A DNA stretch of 64,000 nucleotides from Candidatus Chlamydia corallus (GTDB lineage: Bacteria; Chlamydiota; Chlamydiia; Chlamydiales; Chlamydiaceae), in assembly GCF_002817655.1 (NCBI RefSeq), contig NZ_NWQK01000003.1:87195-151194 (forward strand), given 5' to 3'. This document shows positions 39,538-48,596 of this stretch, in pieces (the stretch's first letter is position 1; each line of letters opens with the position of its first letter). Made by a program: the position numbers and the translations under genes. The notes under the pieces were generated by a model. It was not told the DNA's origin and did no database searches. It saw nothing but the letters and a program-made list of their open reading frames with translations.

Positions 39538-40518
39538 ATGACTATTGATATTCATTGTGATTTACTTTCGCATCCGCATTTTTGTCGAAAAGATCCTGCT
39601 GTGAGGTGTTCTCCAGAACAATTGCAATCTGGAGGAGTGCGTAAGCAGGTTTGCGCTATTTTTGTTCCCCATAGCGAAGGTGAACCTAATTGTGATAAAC
39701 AAAATTCTTTGTTTTTTTCTCTTCCTAACAAGCATCCTAATATTGCGTTATTATCCTATGATAAAGAAAAAGAGGAAGCCTCTTCTTCTCAAGAAAAGTC
39801 ATTAAGTCTTATTCGTAGTATAGAAAACGCCTCGGCTTTGGGAGCAGATTCCAAGCCTCTTGGAGACTTATTAGGAAAGCTTATAGATTTAACAAAAGAG
39901 GGGCCTCTTGCTTACTTAGGAATGGTATGGAAAGGAGATAACCGTTTTGGAGGAGGGACAGAGGCTCCTAAGAGGCTTTCTCAGGATGGTAAGATTCTTT
40001 TAGATATAATGTACCAACTCGGACTTCCCATAGATCTAAGCCATTCTAGCGATAAATTAGCTGAAGATATTTTGGATTATACTACTGATAAATTGCCCGA
40101 TCTATGTGTGATTGCGAGTCATTCAAATTTTCGAGCAGTTCTTCACCATCCAAGAAATCTTAGTGATCTCTATGCTAAGGAAATAGTTAGAAGAAAAGGG
40201 GTTATTGGTTTAAATCTAGTTAGGTCTTACGTAGGGGATTCTTTCGCTGAAATAGAGAGTCATTTACTTCATGCTGAGAATCTCGGAATCTTATCAAATA
40301 TTGTTATTGGTTCTGATTTCTTTTATTCAAATGAATCTGAGAATTTCTTTTTTAGTGAATGTAATTCTGCGGAAGCACACCCAGTTTTACGTAAATTGAT
40401 TCATGGTATTTTTGCTAAAGAGAAAGCAGAATCTATACTTTTTTCTCGGGCTGAGCAATTTTTAGACCAAGTCATTTCAAAGCAGATGGATAGGAAGATA
40501 ACAAGTATAGAACTTTAG
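39538..40518 (+). CDS. Membrane-type dipeptidase (M19 family)
   Basis: 326-residue metallo-dipeptidase of the renal-dipeptidase family. Metal ligands appear as DIHCD (His6, Asp8), a Glu near LAYLGMVWKGDN, DLSHSS (His) and ASHSNFRAVLHHPRNL, with VIGSDFF at the end of the barrel. It would cleave dipeptides, possibly including D-amino-acid or host-derived ones. Starts 14 bp after the Sua5/YrdC gene, on the same strand, so likely co-transcribed. It converges on the next gene. Confidence 0.87.
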   Translation: MTIDIHCDLLSHPHFCRKDPAVRCSPEQLQSGGVRKQVCAIFVPHSEGEPNCDKQNSLFFSLPNKHPNIALLSYDKEKEEASSSQEKSLSLIRSIENASALGADSKPLGDLLGKLIDLTKEGPLAYLGMVWKGDNRFGGGTEAPKRLSQDGKILLDIMYQLGLPIDLSHSSDKLAEDILDYTTDKLPDLCVIASHSNFRAVLHHPRNLSDLYAKEIVRRKGVIGLNLVRSYVGDSFAEIESHLLHAENLGILSNIVIGSDFFYSNESENFFFSECNSAEAHPVLRKLIHGIFAKEKAESILFSRAEQFLDQVISKQMDRKITSIEL

Positions 40519-40666
40519 TACTGCTATAACTGTTTTTAGAGCTACGATAAATTCATTCTGTCTCTATCAAAGAGAAGATTGTTATCTGTTCTTACTTTAT
40601 TTATGCTTTTATACTACAACTGCCCACTTCCTTAAGAACAATGTGCTTTAGAAAGGGCTAATTAAT

Positions 40667-41836
40667 TCAGAGTTGGCGATGATCAAATCGATAATGAATT
40701 GCTGATCCAGTTTCTGTAGTATCCTGTTCAGATTCAGGGATGCTTTCTAAAGAAGCTTGAACTAGGGAATTAGGTCCAGGGATTTCTCCTGGCGCGTTTT
40801 GTTGATCGGGTTCGGTGGTTCCTCCTGGTTCAGATTTAGGGATGCTTTCTAAAGAAGTTTGAACTAGGGAATTAGGTTCAGGGGTTCCTCGGGCTGATAA
40901 AAATTCTTCTTCTTCAGAAGGTGTAGGAGATGGGGGCTTAGGTGTGGCTCTCCAGTAAGGCACAAAAGATTTAAACCATTCCCAGTTTGATGTAGTCGAA
41001 GGAGAGCTCGAAGGAGGGCTCACTTTCGTCTCTCCCCAATGAGGTATGAAAGATTTGGCCCACTGTTTCCACTCTAATACAGTTTGGCTTCTTCTTATTT
41101 GTTTTACATAATCATTGATTTGGTTGTCTTTCTCCTTGATTGTTCCATTTTTTTCTTCAAGAGCTGCTGATAAGTAGTAGGTCAGGTAAAGAAATACGAT
41201 GCCCTGAGTTATTAAGCTATGGGTGCGCAAACTTGCTAATCCTGCAACAAAGAGACCTGTTCCAATAGAAGCTAGTCCTGCACACAGACCTAATTGTAGA
41301 TATCCCGCAAAGAAAAATCCTGAGATGACAGCGGCGACAAGAAGAGCGACCCCAACAACAATAGTTATTGCGGAACAGGCAACGCGTAATTTAGAGACTG
41401 GGGTGCTTGCTCTAGTATTTGGATCCTCAATATCTAAAGGTGATGGTAAACAGGGAGGAAATTTGTTACCTGTATCATTTTTGGGAATGCTAAAGGGTTG
41501 GTATTTCTGTTTTAAGGTTTCTTCAAGGTTTTGTTGAGACTTTAGCCATGTTAGTGATTTTTTAACCAGGATAACTAGGCCTGCTGTAAAGAGAGATGTC
41601 CCTAAAGTTAGTGCAACAGTTCCTAGAATTGTCGATAGAAGAATGGTTAGGCCAAAGGAACCCATAGTAAATAATAAAACAATCCCTGCTAGGATCATCA
41701 GAGTTGCTACAACAATTTGGGTAACGACATAAGCAAAAACCTTTCGATCTTGGTTAATATATTTAGGGTCCCAAGAATTAAGGTGAATGGTTGGCTCTGA
41801 TTGGTTGATTAGGGCATTAATTTTATTTAACGACAT
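40667..41836 (-). CDS. Inc-like protein with four hydrophobic lobes and a repetitive tail
   Basis: 389 residues, function unknown. Two bilobed hydrophobic pairs (about 34-92 and 150-205) mark it as Inc-like. Residues 220-389 are hydrophilic and repetitive: W-x2-WAKSFIPHW and W-x-WFKSFVPYW form one tandem pair, and PNSLVQxSLESIPxSE forms another. The N-terminal 95 residues align clearly with the next gene (DRKxFAxxVTQxVxATLMILAGI). The tail is Pro/Ser/Glu-rich, as in exposed host-facing Inc tails. Confidence 0.7.
   Translation of the reverse strand: MSLNKINALINQSEPTIHLNSWDPKYINQDRKVFAYVVTQIVVATLMILAGIVLLFTMGSFGLTILLSTILGTVALTLGTSLFTAGLVILVKKSLTWLKSQQNLEETLKQKYQPFSIPKNDTGNKFPPCLPSPLDIEDPNTRASTPVSKLRVACSAITIVVGVALLVAAVISGFFFAGYLQLGLCAGLASIGTGLFVAGLASLRTHSLITQGIVFLYLTYYLSAALEEKNGTIKEKDNQINDYVKQIRRSQTVLEWKQWAKSFIPHWGETKVSPPSSSPSTTSNWEWFKSFVPYWRATPKPPSPTPSEEEEFLSARGTPEPNSLVQTSLESIPKSEPGGTTEPDQQNAPGEIPGPNSLVQASLESIPESEQDTTETGSAIHYRFDHRQL
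40731..40883 (-). repeat. Two 51-bp direct repeats in the Inc-like tail
   Basis: 40731-40781 and 40833-40883 are 51-bp near-identical copies (a few substitutions) encoding PNSLVQxSLESIPxSE. The copies are in frame, 102 bp apart start to start, so unit number could change by recombination without shifting frame. Confidence 0.8.
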
Positions 41837-42150
41837 TATTTACACTCGTTTTGTTTTAAATGCACATTATTTTATTAAAAAAATCAATTAAAATTAAATT
41901 AAATATTTTTTAAATAAAGTTATTGCATATTTTTAAATTTTATTCAGTTGCTAAGAGGATTCTTAATGAGAGCAAGATTGTTTTGGATATAATGTAAGAA
42001 TGCACAGTTTCTATAAATTGGATTGTTTATAATAATAATTTGTAAGAGTTTTCCTACTTATAAGTATTTAAAAACTATTTCTTATTCCTAAAAGAAATAC
42101 GATCTTTTAATTATGTTTTGTTAACTCGATTGCTATCAGGACTCGATTCT
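41837..42150 (-). other. Intergenic region between two Inc-like genes
   Basis: 314 bp, extremely A+T-rich, with runs such as TTAAATTAAATATTTTTTAAAT. It should carry the promoter of the 41836 gene. No reading frame or RNA gene supported. Confidence 0.45.
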
Positions 42151-42864
42151 CTATGTGGTATCAGTATGTGGTGTTAAGCGGATTGATATTGGCGTTCCGT
42201 CCTCTGCTCTTACTAAAGCCATGTTATAGAATCTTTGGTCGCTAGCTGTCTTTCGTTCCTCGCCTATCCCAATAAGAAGATCTGATTGGGAATCATCATC
42301 TGATGCGGAGCTTTTTTGAGTTGCTAAGCTACGAGGAAACATCCCTGCTATTCCTGAAACAAAGAAAGCTGTTCCAAGACAAACGAGTCCCGCACATAAA
42401 GCTAACTGTAGATATCCCGTAAAGAAAAATGCTGAGACGGCAGCACCGACAAGAAGAGAAACCCCTAAAACAATACTTATAGTGGAGCAAGTAACACAAA
42501 ACTTTGAGATTGGTGAGCTTGTCTGGGTGGTTGGATTATTAATTTTGGAAAAGTTAGAGTATTCGTCTTTCTGTTCTATTCCTAGTGATTTTCTAACTAG
42601 GATAGTTAGACCTATCATAAAGATAATTATTCCTAAGGTTACTGCAAAGGTTCCTATAATTCCACATAAAGGAACGCTTAGTCCACCAGAGACGATAGTA
42701 AATAATACAATAATTCCAGCTAAAATCATCAAGGTTGCCATAACAAGTTGAGTGACAATCCCAGCAAATATTTTTCGATCTGGGTTGATTTTAGGACCTC
42801 GGGAAGTAGTGGAGGCTATTTGTTCCGATTGGTTGCGCTGACTATTAATTTGATTTAACGGCAT
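42151..42864 (-). CDS. Inc-like protein, paralogue of the 40667-41836 gene
   Basis: 237 residues. Two bilobed hydrophobic pairs (about 34-91 and 122-180) with the same N-terminal motif as its neighbour (LNQINSQRNQSEQ, PDRKIFAGIVTQLV). It lacks the long repetitive tail of the neighbour; the C-terminus is a short hydrophilic stretch. The pair is a local duplication with divergence of the tails. No enzymatic motif. Type III-secreted inclusion-membrane protein is an inference. Confidence 0.68.
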   Translation of the reverse strand: MPLNQINSQRNQSEQIASTTSRGPKINPDRKIFAGIVTQLVMATLMILAGIIVLFTIVSGGLSVPLCGIIGTFAVTLGIIIFMIGLTILVRKSLGIEQKDEYSNFSKINNPTTQTSSPISKFCVTCSTISIVLGVSLLVGAAVSAFFFTGYLQLALCAGLVCLGTAFFVSGIAGMFPRSLATQKSSASDDDSQSDLLIGIGEERKTASDQRFYNMALVRAEDGTPISIRLTPHTDTT

Positions 42865-43317
42865 TACTTACTCATTTTATTTTGAAGTCTAACAATTTTA
42901 TTAGAAAATTTAATTAAATCAAGCTTAATATTTGTATCAAATATAATTTCTAATTTTATTTCTTGATATATAGTTAAATTTTAAGGGCCTTGATGAGATT
43001 CTGCGAATCCAATAACGCAATTTTTTCTTCAAAATCTGTAATGATAGAAAAAGCTTGCTCTCCGAAGTTTTTTCAAAAGGTCTTTTTCCCTAGCATTTTT
43101 TGTCATTATTTTTGTTTAAATGGCAATACAATGCAAAGGGATTTTTATTTCCAAAATGATTTAAAATCAGTTAGTTGGCTTAGTGCTAGAGGGTGATGTG
43201 TAGTGAAGGAATCATCTATAGTCCGCGATAAATATCGCACTACAAGACCGATACACGAAACCTTTGCAGTGAAGAAAAATATAGCGCACTGTAATGCCTT
43301 AAATGTAAAAATTAGAG

Positions 43318-43390
43318 AGATAAAAAGACGAACCCCCACAAAAATGTGGGGGTTCTAAAAAGATCGGGAGATAAACCCCGAATGAGTAGA
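43318..43390 (-). ncRNA. Candidate small RNA with intrinsic terminator
   Basis: On the minus strand TATACT (43400-43395) precedes a short sequence that holds a small hairpin (CGGG/CCCG, around 43380-43366) and then the 11-bp terminator stem, followed by GTCTTTTTA. A start near 43388 and end near 43320 would give an RNA of about 70 nt. The -35 region is poor. No protein frame fits. Could equally be an isolated terminator; not matched to any named RNA. Confidence 0.4.
43330..43355 (-). terminator. Strong rho-independent hairpin
   Basis: GAACCCCCACA (43330-43340) pairs perfectly with TGTGGGGGTTC (43345-43355) around an AAAA loop. Read on the minus strand it is followed by GTCTTTTTA, a terminator tail; on the plus strand no T-run follows. 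There is no minus-strand protein gene directly upstream, hence the small-RNA proposal. Confidence 0.65.
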
Positions 43391-43444
43391 GAGGAGTATA
43401 ACTTTTTTATAAATAAAATAATAATTATATAGAAGATAATAATT

Positions 43445-44338
43445 GTGAAATTAAATCATTTTTTAAATTTAGTTAATTTTAAGTATTCGATATTTGCCAT
43501 ACTTTTTTTATCAGCATCGACAATATTTACTCTTTCTATAAACGAGATCTCGCAAAATCTATCCCTTAAAGAGGGTCTAAAGATCTTAATTTTTGGAGCC
43601 GCCGCCTTTGTTTTTGCAAGGACTACGGGAATTGTAGTGAATCAGTGTATCGATCGGTTCATTGATAAAAAAAATACAAGAACATCAAAAAGAGTACTCC
43701 CTGCGAATCTTGTATCTTTAAATTTTGCTTGGACACTTTCTCTATTTTGTAGTTTTCTTTTTCTTCTGTTCTGTAGGACTCTACATATTTTTAGTTTGGG
43801 GATTGCTTCACTTATTGTCATGATTATCTATCCTTATATGAAGAGAGTGACTTTTCTGTGCCATTGGGGATTAGGATTAGTGTATACTCTAGCCATTCTT
43901 ATGATTTTTTTTGCTTTCGCCGTATCGGGTCTTTCTATGCCTTTATGCTTGGTTGCTCTTTTATGGGGAGGAAGTGTGGGTATGGTGATAGCTGCAAACG
44001 ATATCATATATGCAATTCAAGATATTGAATTTGATAGGAAAGAAGGAGTATTCAGTATTCCTGCATGTTACGGTGAAAAGAAAGCAACTAAGATTGCAAG
44101 AGTGAATTTATGGATGAGTTATTTTGCTTATATTTCTTCAGGTTTTGTTGGTTCTTTAGGGAAAAGGTTCTATTTCACAACTATCATTCCTTTAATTGTG
44201 ATTCTTAAGGTGGTTAGAATATATTCTAAATCTGGGAAAACAGACCAAGGAAAGGACAGCAAATTCTTTTTGGCAAATATCGCCATTGCTTTATCTTTTC
44301 TGGTAAGTATGACTTTGTTTTGGATTTTGAGTTTATGA
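43445..44338 (+). CDS. ubiA: UbiA-family prenyltransferase
   Basis: Membrane prenyltransferase of 297 residues that attaches a polyprenyl chain to an aromatic ring (4-hydroxybenzoate in the ubiquinone branch). Asp-rich motifs are NQCIDRFIDKKNTRT (about 68-82) and DIEFDRKEGVFSIP (about 195-208), the Mg2+-diphosphate sites, with about eight helices. GTG start, weak ribosome-binding site. Its stop overlaps the ubiX start (ATGA), giving a two-gene operon. Exact ring substrate in this organism is not fixed by sequence. Confidence 0.88.
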   Translation: MKLNHFLNLVNFKYSIFAILFLSASTIFTLSINEISQNLSLKEGLKILIFGAAAFVFARTTGIVVNQCIDRFIDKKNTRTSKRVLPANLVSLNFAWTLSLFCSFLFLLFCRTLHIFSLGIASLIVMIIYPYMKRVTFLCHWGLGLVYTLAILMIFFAFAVSGLSMPLCLVALLWGGSVGMVIAANDIIYAIQDIEFDRKEGVFSIPACYGEKKATKIARVNLWMSYFAYISSGFVGSLGKRFYFTTIIPLIVILKVVRIYSKSGKTDQGKDSKFFLANIAIALSFLVSMTLFWILSL

Positions 44339-44913
44339 AGCGTTATATTGTAGGGATTTCCGGAGCCTCTGGGGCAATACTTGCTGTTAGGCTTATTCAA
44401 GAACTGGCTAACGCAAAACACCAAGTTGAAGTAATTATTTCTCCTTCAGGAAGAAAGACGTTATTTTATGAGTTAGGATGTCAATCTTTCGATGCGCTAT
44501 TTTCAGAACAAAGTTTAAAGTATATTCATACTCATAGTATTCAAGCTATAGAGAGCTCTTTAGCTTCAGGCTCTTGTCCTATAGAAGCTACGATCATTAT
44601 TCCTTGTAGTATGACTACGGTTGCAGCTATTTCAATAGGTTTAGCAGATAATCTAATGCGACGTGTTGCTGACGTTGCTCTTAAAGAAAGACGGCCCTTG
44701 ATTCTTGTCCCTAGAGAGACCCCTTTGCATACTATTCATTTAGAAAATCTATTGAAATTAAGCAAGAACGGGGCAACGATTTTTCCGCCAATGCCTATGT
44801 GGTATTTTAAGCCTCAATCTATCGAAGATCTTGAAAATGCTTTGGTAGGAAAAATTCTTGCCCATCTAAATATTTCAAGTCACTTAACTAAACAGTGGAC
44901 AACTCCACATTGA
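44335..44913 (+). CDS. ubiX: Flavin prenyltransferase UbiX
   Basis: UbiX makes prenylated FMN, the cofactor of UbiD-type decarboxylases in quinone synthesis. The 192 residues show GISGASGAILAVRLIQEL (5-22), a Ser-rich CSMTTVAAISIGLADNLM segment and RPLILVPRETPLHTIHLENL, all standard. I use ATG 44335, whose ATGA overlaps the ubiA stop; an in-frame TTG at 44320 is less likely. It converges on the YitT-type gene. Confidence 0.93.
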   Translation: MKRYIVGISGASGAILAVRLIQELANAKHQVEVIISPSGRKTLFYELGCQSFDALFSEQSLKYIHTHSIQAIESSLASGSCPIEATIIIPCSMTTVAAISIGLADNLMRRVADVALKERRPLILVPRETPLHTIHLENLLKLSKNGATIFPPMPMWYFKPQSIEDLENALVGKILAHLNISSHLTKQWTTPH

Positions 44914-44925
44914 TTCTAAGAGGGG

Positions 44926-45816
44926 TTAGGTCCGCCTACCATTGATTACCTCGTGGAGGTTCTCAATAGCTATAAACGCTGAGGGATCTTCCCTATGCAC
45001 AATTTCTTTTAATTGTGAAAGCTGAAGACGTTCGACAACAACATAAAGAAGATTTCTCGGCTCTCCAGAATATCCTCCTTCGGCATGGATATAAGTTAAG
45101 CCAATGCCCAATGTTTCCATGAGAATATGCCCTAGTTTTCTTGGAGAGGAGGTAATGATAGTTACAGATTTTGTATCTTCAAGGCCTAAAATAACCATGT
45201 CCATAACTTTTGTTGCAATTCCGTAGGTTAGAAATGAAACAAAAGCCGTATGCCAATTTTTATAGACAACACCAGATAAAGCAAAAATAAAGAAGTTTAC
45301 AAATAAAATTACCTGGCCAACGGTATAGCCTTTCTTTTTATTGATGATGATTCCTAGAATCTCGGTCCCATCTGTAGATCCTCCATGACGGATAATCAAT
45401 CCACAACCCACACCAATAATTGCTCCGCCTAAAACGACGGTTTCCATCTCCGATCCTTTAAAAATAAAAGGGCTGACGCCTAACCAAAAGGGGAGTTGGT
45501 CAATAAGCCATAAAGAACACGAAAAAATGATCACGGCTGTCAGCATTTGAATCACAAAGTATTTCCCAATTTGTTTAAATGCTAGGAATACAAAAGGAAG
45601 GTTGAAGAGAACCAAACAAAAAGGCAGTGCTTTATGACCTAAAAAGTGAGAGGCTATAATCGAAAGACCAACAATACCACCATCGATAAGTTCATTAGGC
45701 ACTAACACCATCTGAACTCCGCAAGCAGCAAGAAAGCCTCCCAAAATGAACCAACTTAATGTTTTGGAAAAATACAGAGGAAAACTGAATTTTGATGGAC
45801 GAGGACCGTGAGACAT
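44926..45816 (-). CDS. YitT/DUF161-type membrane protein
   Basis: 296 residues: five to six hydrophobic helices (about 10-180, including [45 protein letters not shown]) followed by a soluble C-terminal domain of the DUF2179 type ([21 protein letters not shown]). Function of the family is unknown. I start it at ATG 45816 ([10 protein letters not shown]), because the longer frame would run into tRNA-Asp. It converges on ubiX. Confidence 0.82.
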   Translation of the reverse strand: MSHGPRPSKFSFPLYFSKTLSWFILGGFLAACGVQMVLVPNELIDGGIVGLSIIASHFLGHKALPFCLVLFNLPFVFLAFKQIGKYFVIQMLTAVIIFSCSLWLIDQLPFWLGVSPFIFKGSEMETVVLGGAIIGVGCGLIIRHGGSTDGTEILGIIINKKKGYTVGQVILFVNFFIFALSGVVYKNWHTAFVSFLTYGIATKVMDMVILGLEDTKSVTIITSSPRKLGHILMETLGIGLTYIHAEGGYSGEPRNLLYVVVERLQLSQLKEIVHREDPSAFIAIENLHEVINGRRT

Positions 45817-45840
45817 CCTGAAACCTCTGAAAGCATATTT

Positions 45841-45914
45841 CGCGAGAGACGGGGCTCGAACCCGCAACTTCCGCCTTGACAGGGCGGTGCTCTAACCAAT
45901 TGAACTACTCCCGC
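45841..45914 (-). tRNA. tRNA-Asp (GTC)
   Basis: Reverse complement begins GCGGGAGTAG and closes with CTCTCGC plus discriminator G, a seven-pair acceptor with one G-U. The anticodon arm CCGCCCTGTCAAGGCGG gives anticodon GTC. T arm GCGGGTTCGAGCCCCGT is normal. 74 nt; three bases from tRNA-Val. Confidence 0.95.
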
Positions 45915-45917
45915 AAA

Positions 45918-45990
45918 TGGACACGACAGGATTTGAACCTATGACCCCCTGTGTGTAAGACAGGTGCTCTAACCGCTGAGCTACGCATCC
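45918..45990 (-). tRNA. tRNA-Val (TAC)
   Basis: Reverse complement starts GGATGCGTAGCTCAGCGG and ends with the acceptor CGTGTCC plus A. The anticodon arm CCTGTCTTACACACAGG presents TAC. T arm contains GGTTCAAATCC. 73 nt. Probably co-transcribed with the downstream tRNA-Asp. Confidence 0.95.
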
Positions 45991-46078
45991 AGTAAGATAG
46001 GAGCGTAAATTTACCAGAAGAAATAGTTTAATCACAATCATTTTTCGTTCAATTTAAATAACAAAATTTGGATTAAAC

Positions 46079-46106
46079 AAGAGATCTTTTGTAAAAAAGA
46101 TCTCTT
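46079..46106 (-). terminator. Hairpin at the surE 3' end
   Basis: AAGAGATCTTTT (46079-46090) pairs perfectly with AAAAGATCTCTT (46095-46106), loop GTAA. It lies 23 bp after the surE stop on the minus strand and is followed there by GTTTAATCC, a poor T-tail, so termination is likely but not certain. Confidence 0.55.
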
Positions 46107-46128
46107 ATATAGGTGACTAGGAAGTCCT

Positions 46129-46965
46129 TTAGAATATTTTAGTGGTAACCTGAAAGTTTGAAAGCATTGTATTGAAATTTTCTTGGGTCTGTTCGAATTC
46201 TTCTTTAGTCATTAAGCCTAGGGGAAAATTTTGTGAGAGTACTGGAGCAACACTGATGCAATTTTCTAATAAGCAGGCGAGTTCTGTTGATGGCCTTTCA
46301 CAAAGCTGTAATCCACAAACCTTTTCAATATAGTATCTATTCTTATTTACAGAGCCTAGATATTGAGGTTCCTCATAGAAAAATTCATCTCCTGGTAGAA
46401 CCAGTCGCATTCCTTCCCAAGACGAGCCCTTTGGACTTACAGGGAAGTTGACATTCAAACCAGTTAAACAAGAGAAGGGGTGAGACAGGAGATAAGTAAT
46501 CAATGTTTTTAAGATTTCAGGAGCTTTCTCTTGTTGGAAGAAAGAAATATGGTCATCCTGAGAAAGTGCGATTGAAGGGACACCGTCTACTAAGGATTGT
46601 TTTGTAGCGCCTACGGTTCCTGAGTACCAAGCATTCTTGCATATGTTGTTCCCAGAGTTAATTCCTGAGATAACTAGATCAGGAGAAATCGATTGAAAAA
46701 GGGCTCTCAGGGCTAGTCTAACACAATCTGTAGGAGAGCCTCCTACAGCCCATGCCTCTTGAATAGGTTGGGGATATGAGTATGGGGAAGCGCAGATGAC
46801 CTCATTAAGAGAGATCGACATGCTTTTCCCAGACTGTTCGGTTTGGGGGGCAACGATATAAATATCACCTAAGTTCGCTTCTAATAGAGCAGATACTAGG
46901 TAACTCATTCCTTTAGCTGCAATTCCGTCATCGTTGGTTAGAATTATTTTTAATCTTTTATTCAT
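46129..46965 (-). CDS. surE: 5'/3'-nucleotidase SurE
   Basis: Metal-dependent nucleoside monophosphatase of 278 residues. Motifs are [12 protein letters not shown] (metal Asp12/Asp13), [22 protein letters not shown] and [10 protein letters not shown] (metal Asn), with [22 protein letters not shown] in the core. Normal length. A (TTTA)5 run lies just upstream of its start (separate entry). Confidence 0.95.
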   Translation of the reverse strand: MNKRLKIILTNDDGIAAKGMSYLVSALLEANLGDIYIVAPQTEQSGKSMSISLNEVICASPYSYPQPIQEAWAVGGSPTDCVRLALRALFQSISPDLVISGINSGNNICKNAWYSGTVGATKQSLVDGVPSIALSQDDHISFFQQEKAPEILKTLITYLLSHPFSCLTGLNVNFPVSPKGSSWEGMRLVLPGDEFFYEEPQYLGSVNKNRYYIEKVCGLQLCERPSTELACLLENCISVAPVLSQNFPLGLMTKEEFEQTQENFNTMLSNFQVTTKIF

Positions 46966-46981
46966 AAAAACCTAATAAATT

Positions 46982-47001
46982 TTTATTTATTTATTTATTT
47001 A
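46982..47001. repeat. (TTTA)5 tetranucleotide repeat upstream of surE
   Basis: Five exact TTTA units at 46982-47001 (TAAA on the coding strand of surE), 17-36 bp upstream of its ATG and 31 bp from the ttcA stop. Its position between promoter and start could influence spacing if unit number varies. Confidence 0.85.
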
Positions 47002-47031
47002 TATTAAAACTAATTAATAACAAAGCATATA

Positions 47032-47766
47032 TCAATTTTTTTTTGATTTTGATGACCCATGTTCTTGGATAGCCAAAGCGATATTATGACGTGCTAAAGG
47101 GAATACTTCCTCTAATAACTTCAAACTTTGTTCAGCCTTACTTCTTAATGAAACAACAGGACAACGGCAGGTTACCCTTGCAAAACCGTTTTCTTTAGCG
47201 AACTTCCGAATCCAGAACTCTGGGGTGAAAATTAGAGGACGTAAGATCGTAACTCCGAAGTGAATCATATCTAAAACAGGAAGCATTCCAGCAAACTCTG
47301 CTTTATGTAGAAGATTTAGTAAGGCGGTTTGGACGACATCATCTCGGTGATGACCAAAAGCGATAGCGGAAGCTCCTATTTCTTTAGCTGCTTGAAAAAG
47401 TAAACGTCTCCTTGCTTGAGAGCACGGATAACATTCTGGGGTTTCAGATTCATAAGGGGAGGCAATTGTTGTAAACGGAACGCAAAGTTTATCACAGATA
47501 TGAGTTAAATAAGATTTGCTAACTTCTGCTCCACACGAGTATTTTCCTCCAATATTGACAGCATGGAGATCTAGAATGGGAAATCCCCGTCCAGAAATTG
47601 CTTTTAGCATTAAAAGAAGGGTAAGACTATCCTTTCCACCACTTAAAGCAACTACAATTTTACGATGATTTTCTAACATTGTATGAATATATAGTGCTTT
47701 TCGGACTAAGCTTTCTATACGTTTTCCCGCTTTCATCCACGGAGGATTTAAAAGTAAGGTGGACAT
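47032..47766 (-). CDS. ttcA: TtcA-type tRNA sulfurtransferase (PP-loop ATPase)
   Basis: 244-residue adenylating enzyme of the TtcA/TilS group. SGGKDS (42-47) is the PP-loop. C112 and C115 (ECYPCSQARR) and a later Cys in VTCRCPVVS (about 200-202) give the cysteine pattern for the Fe-S cluster of TtcA, which puts sulfur on C32 of certain tRNAs. GHHRDDVVQTALLN is the usual middle motif. Lies 66 bp from surE on the same strand. Confidence 0.85.
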   Translation of the reverse strand: MSTLLLNPPWMKAGKRIESLVRKALYIHTMLENHRKIVVALSGGKDSLTLLLMLKAISGRGFPILDLHAVNIGGKYSCGAEVSKSYLTHICDKLCVPFTTIASPYESETPECYPCSQARRRLLFQAAKEIGASAIAFGHHRDDVVQTALLNLLHKAEFAGMLPVLDMIHFGVTILRPLIFTPEFWIRKFAKENGFARVTCRCPVVSLRSKAEQSLKLLEEVFPLARHNIALAIQEHGSSKSKKN

Positions 47767-48028
47767 GAAAACAATGAATAAATGTTTAAAGTAGCATTAT
47801 TCTCAAGAAATCGCTTTTAAAAATCCAGAAACTTATAGTTCAGATGAAAAGGGTAGCATAGAGTCCATGTCTTTAATTATAGATTAAGTCTTTAAGGCCT
47901 TCTTCTTTTTTATTAAAGAGGCGGGTACCGCAGTTAAAGAAAAAGTAACAGGTTCTTGCATTTGACTTTGGATTTTATTTTGAGCTTATTTAGACTTTTC
48001 TAAAAGACCTTGTGTGAAAGAGGATCAC

Positions 48029-48529
48029 GTGTCAAAAAAGATTAATAGAAATGATTTATGCCCCTGCGGCTCTAATAAAAAGTACAAGCAATGTTGTTTA
48101 AAAAAAGAGGAACAAACGGCGCGATATACAACTGAAGGAAAATTTAAATTTTCTGCTGAAGTTTTCTCTTCATCGGGTCAGGGAAAAGCTGGGGAGAATT
48201 GCACTAAGTTATTCCAACGTTTATCTCAATCTTTAACTTCAGAACAGAAATCTGCTGTTGGTAAGTTTCATGAGATTACTAAGAATAAAGAAATCACTAG
48301 TAAAAAGGCTCTTAAGAAAGCTCAAGCAAAAGAAGAGAAACTGGTTGCCGAAAAACTTCAGCAGCATAATTTTGAACTACTGGATACTGGAGAGAATCTA
48401 ACTCTACCTATGGATACTACAACTCCTTTGAATCAAGATCCTAATTTTGTTGCCGAGGATTTTATTCCTACACAAGAAGATTTTCGCATATCTGAAAATG
48501 CTCAAAAACCTCCAGTTAAGGAAGATTAA
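48029..48529 (+). CDS. SEC-C zinc-motif protein
   Basis: About 166 residues. Residues 8-26 hold the SEC-C motif NDLCPCGSNKKYKQCC (Cys11, 13, 22, 23), the zinc site found at the end of SecA and in many small stand-alone proteins. The rest is charged and helical with no other known domain. GTG 48029 with AAGAGG five bases upstream is chosen; a GTG at 48014 is also in frame. Function unknown; the motif suggests metal-dependent binding to SecB, ribosome or another partner. Confidence 0.75.
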   Translation: MSKKINRNDLCPCGSNKKYKQCCLKKEEQTARYTTEGKFKFSAEVFSSSGQGKAGENCTKLFQRLSQSLTSEQKSAVGKFHEITKNKEITSKKALKKAQAKEEKLVAEKLQQHNFELLDTGENLTLPMDTTTPLNQDPNFVAEDFIPTQEDFRISENAQKPPVKED

Positions 48530-48596
48530 TTCCAGTTAAGACACTTTCTCATTGAGAATAAAACTTTCTTTTTGAGATAATCCTATTTCTATTTTT

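Larger units (their letters stand above)
42865..43444. other. Large intergenic region with candidate RNA structures
   Basis: 580 bp between divergent genes. The left half should contain the Inc-like promoter. The right half holds nested inverted repeats (GTAGTG 43200-43205 with CACTAC 43238-43243; GCGAT/ATCGC at 43225-43238), a strong hairpin at 43330-43355 and a promoter-like TATACT on the minus strand. Short frames at 42990-43196 (+) and inside the hairpin region (-) have no ribosome-binding sites and are not supported. Confidence 0.5.

Noticed and set aside
42990..43196. A 68-codon plus-strand frame in the large intergenic region
   Set aside because: No good ribosome-binding site, composition like non-coding sequence, and no recognisable features.
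43145..43339. A 64-codon minus-strand frame
   Set aside because: Its start lies inside the terminator hairpin, and no ribosome-binding site exists.
45817..45867. N-terminal extension of the YitT-type protein
   Set aside because: It runs into tRNA-Asp; the ATG at 45816 gives a normal length.
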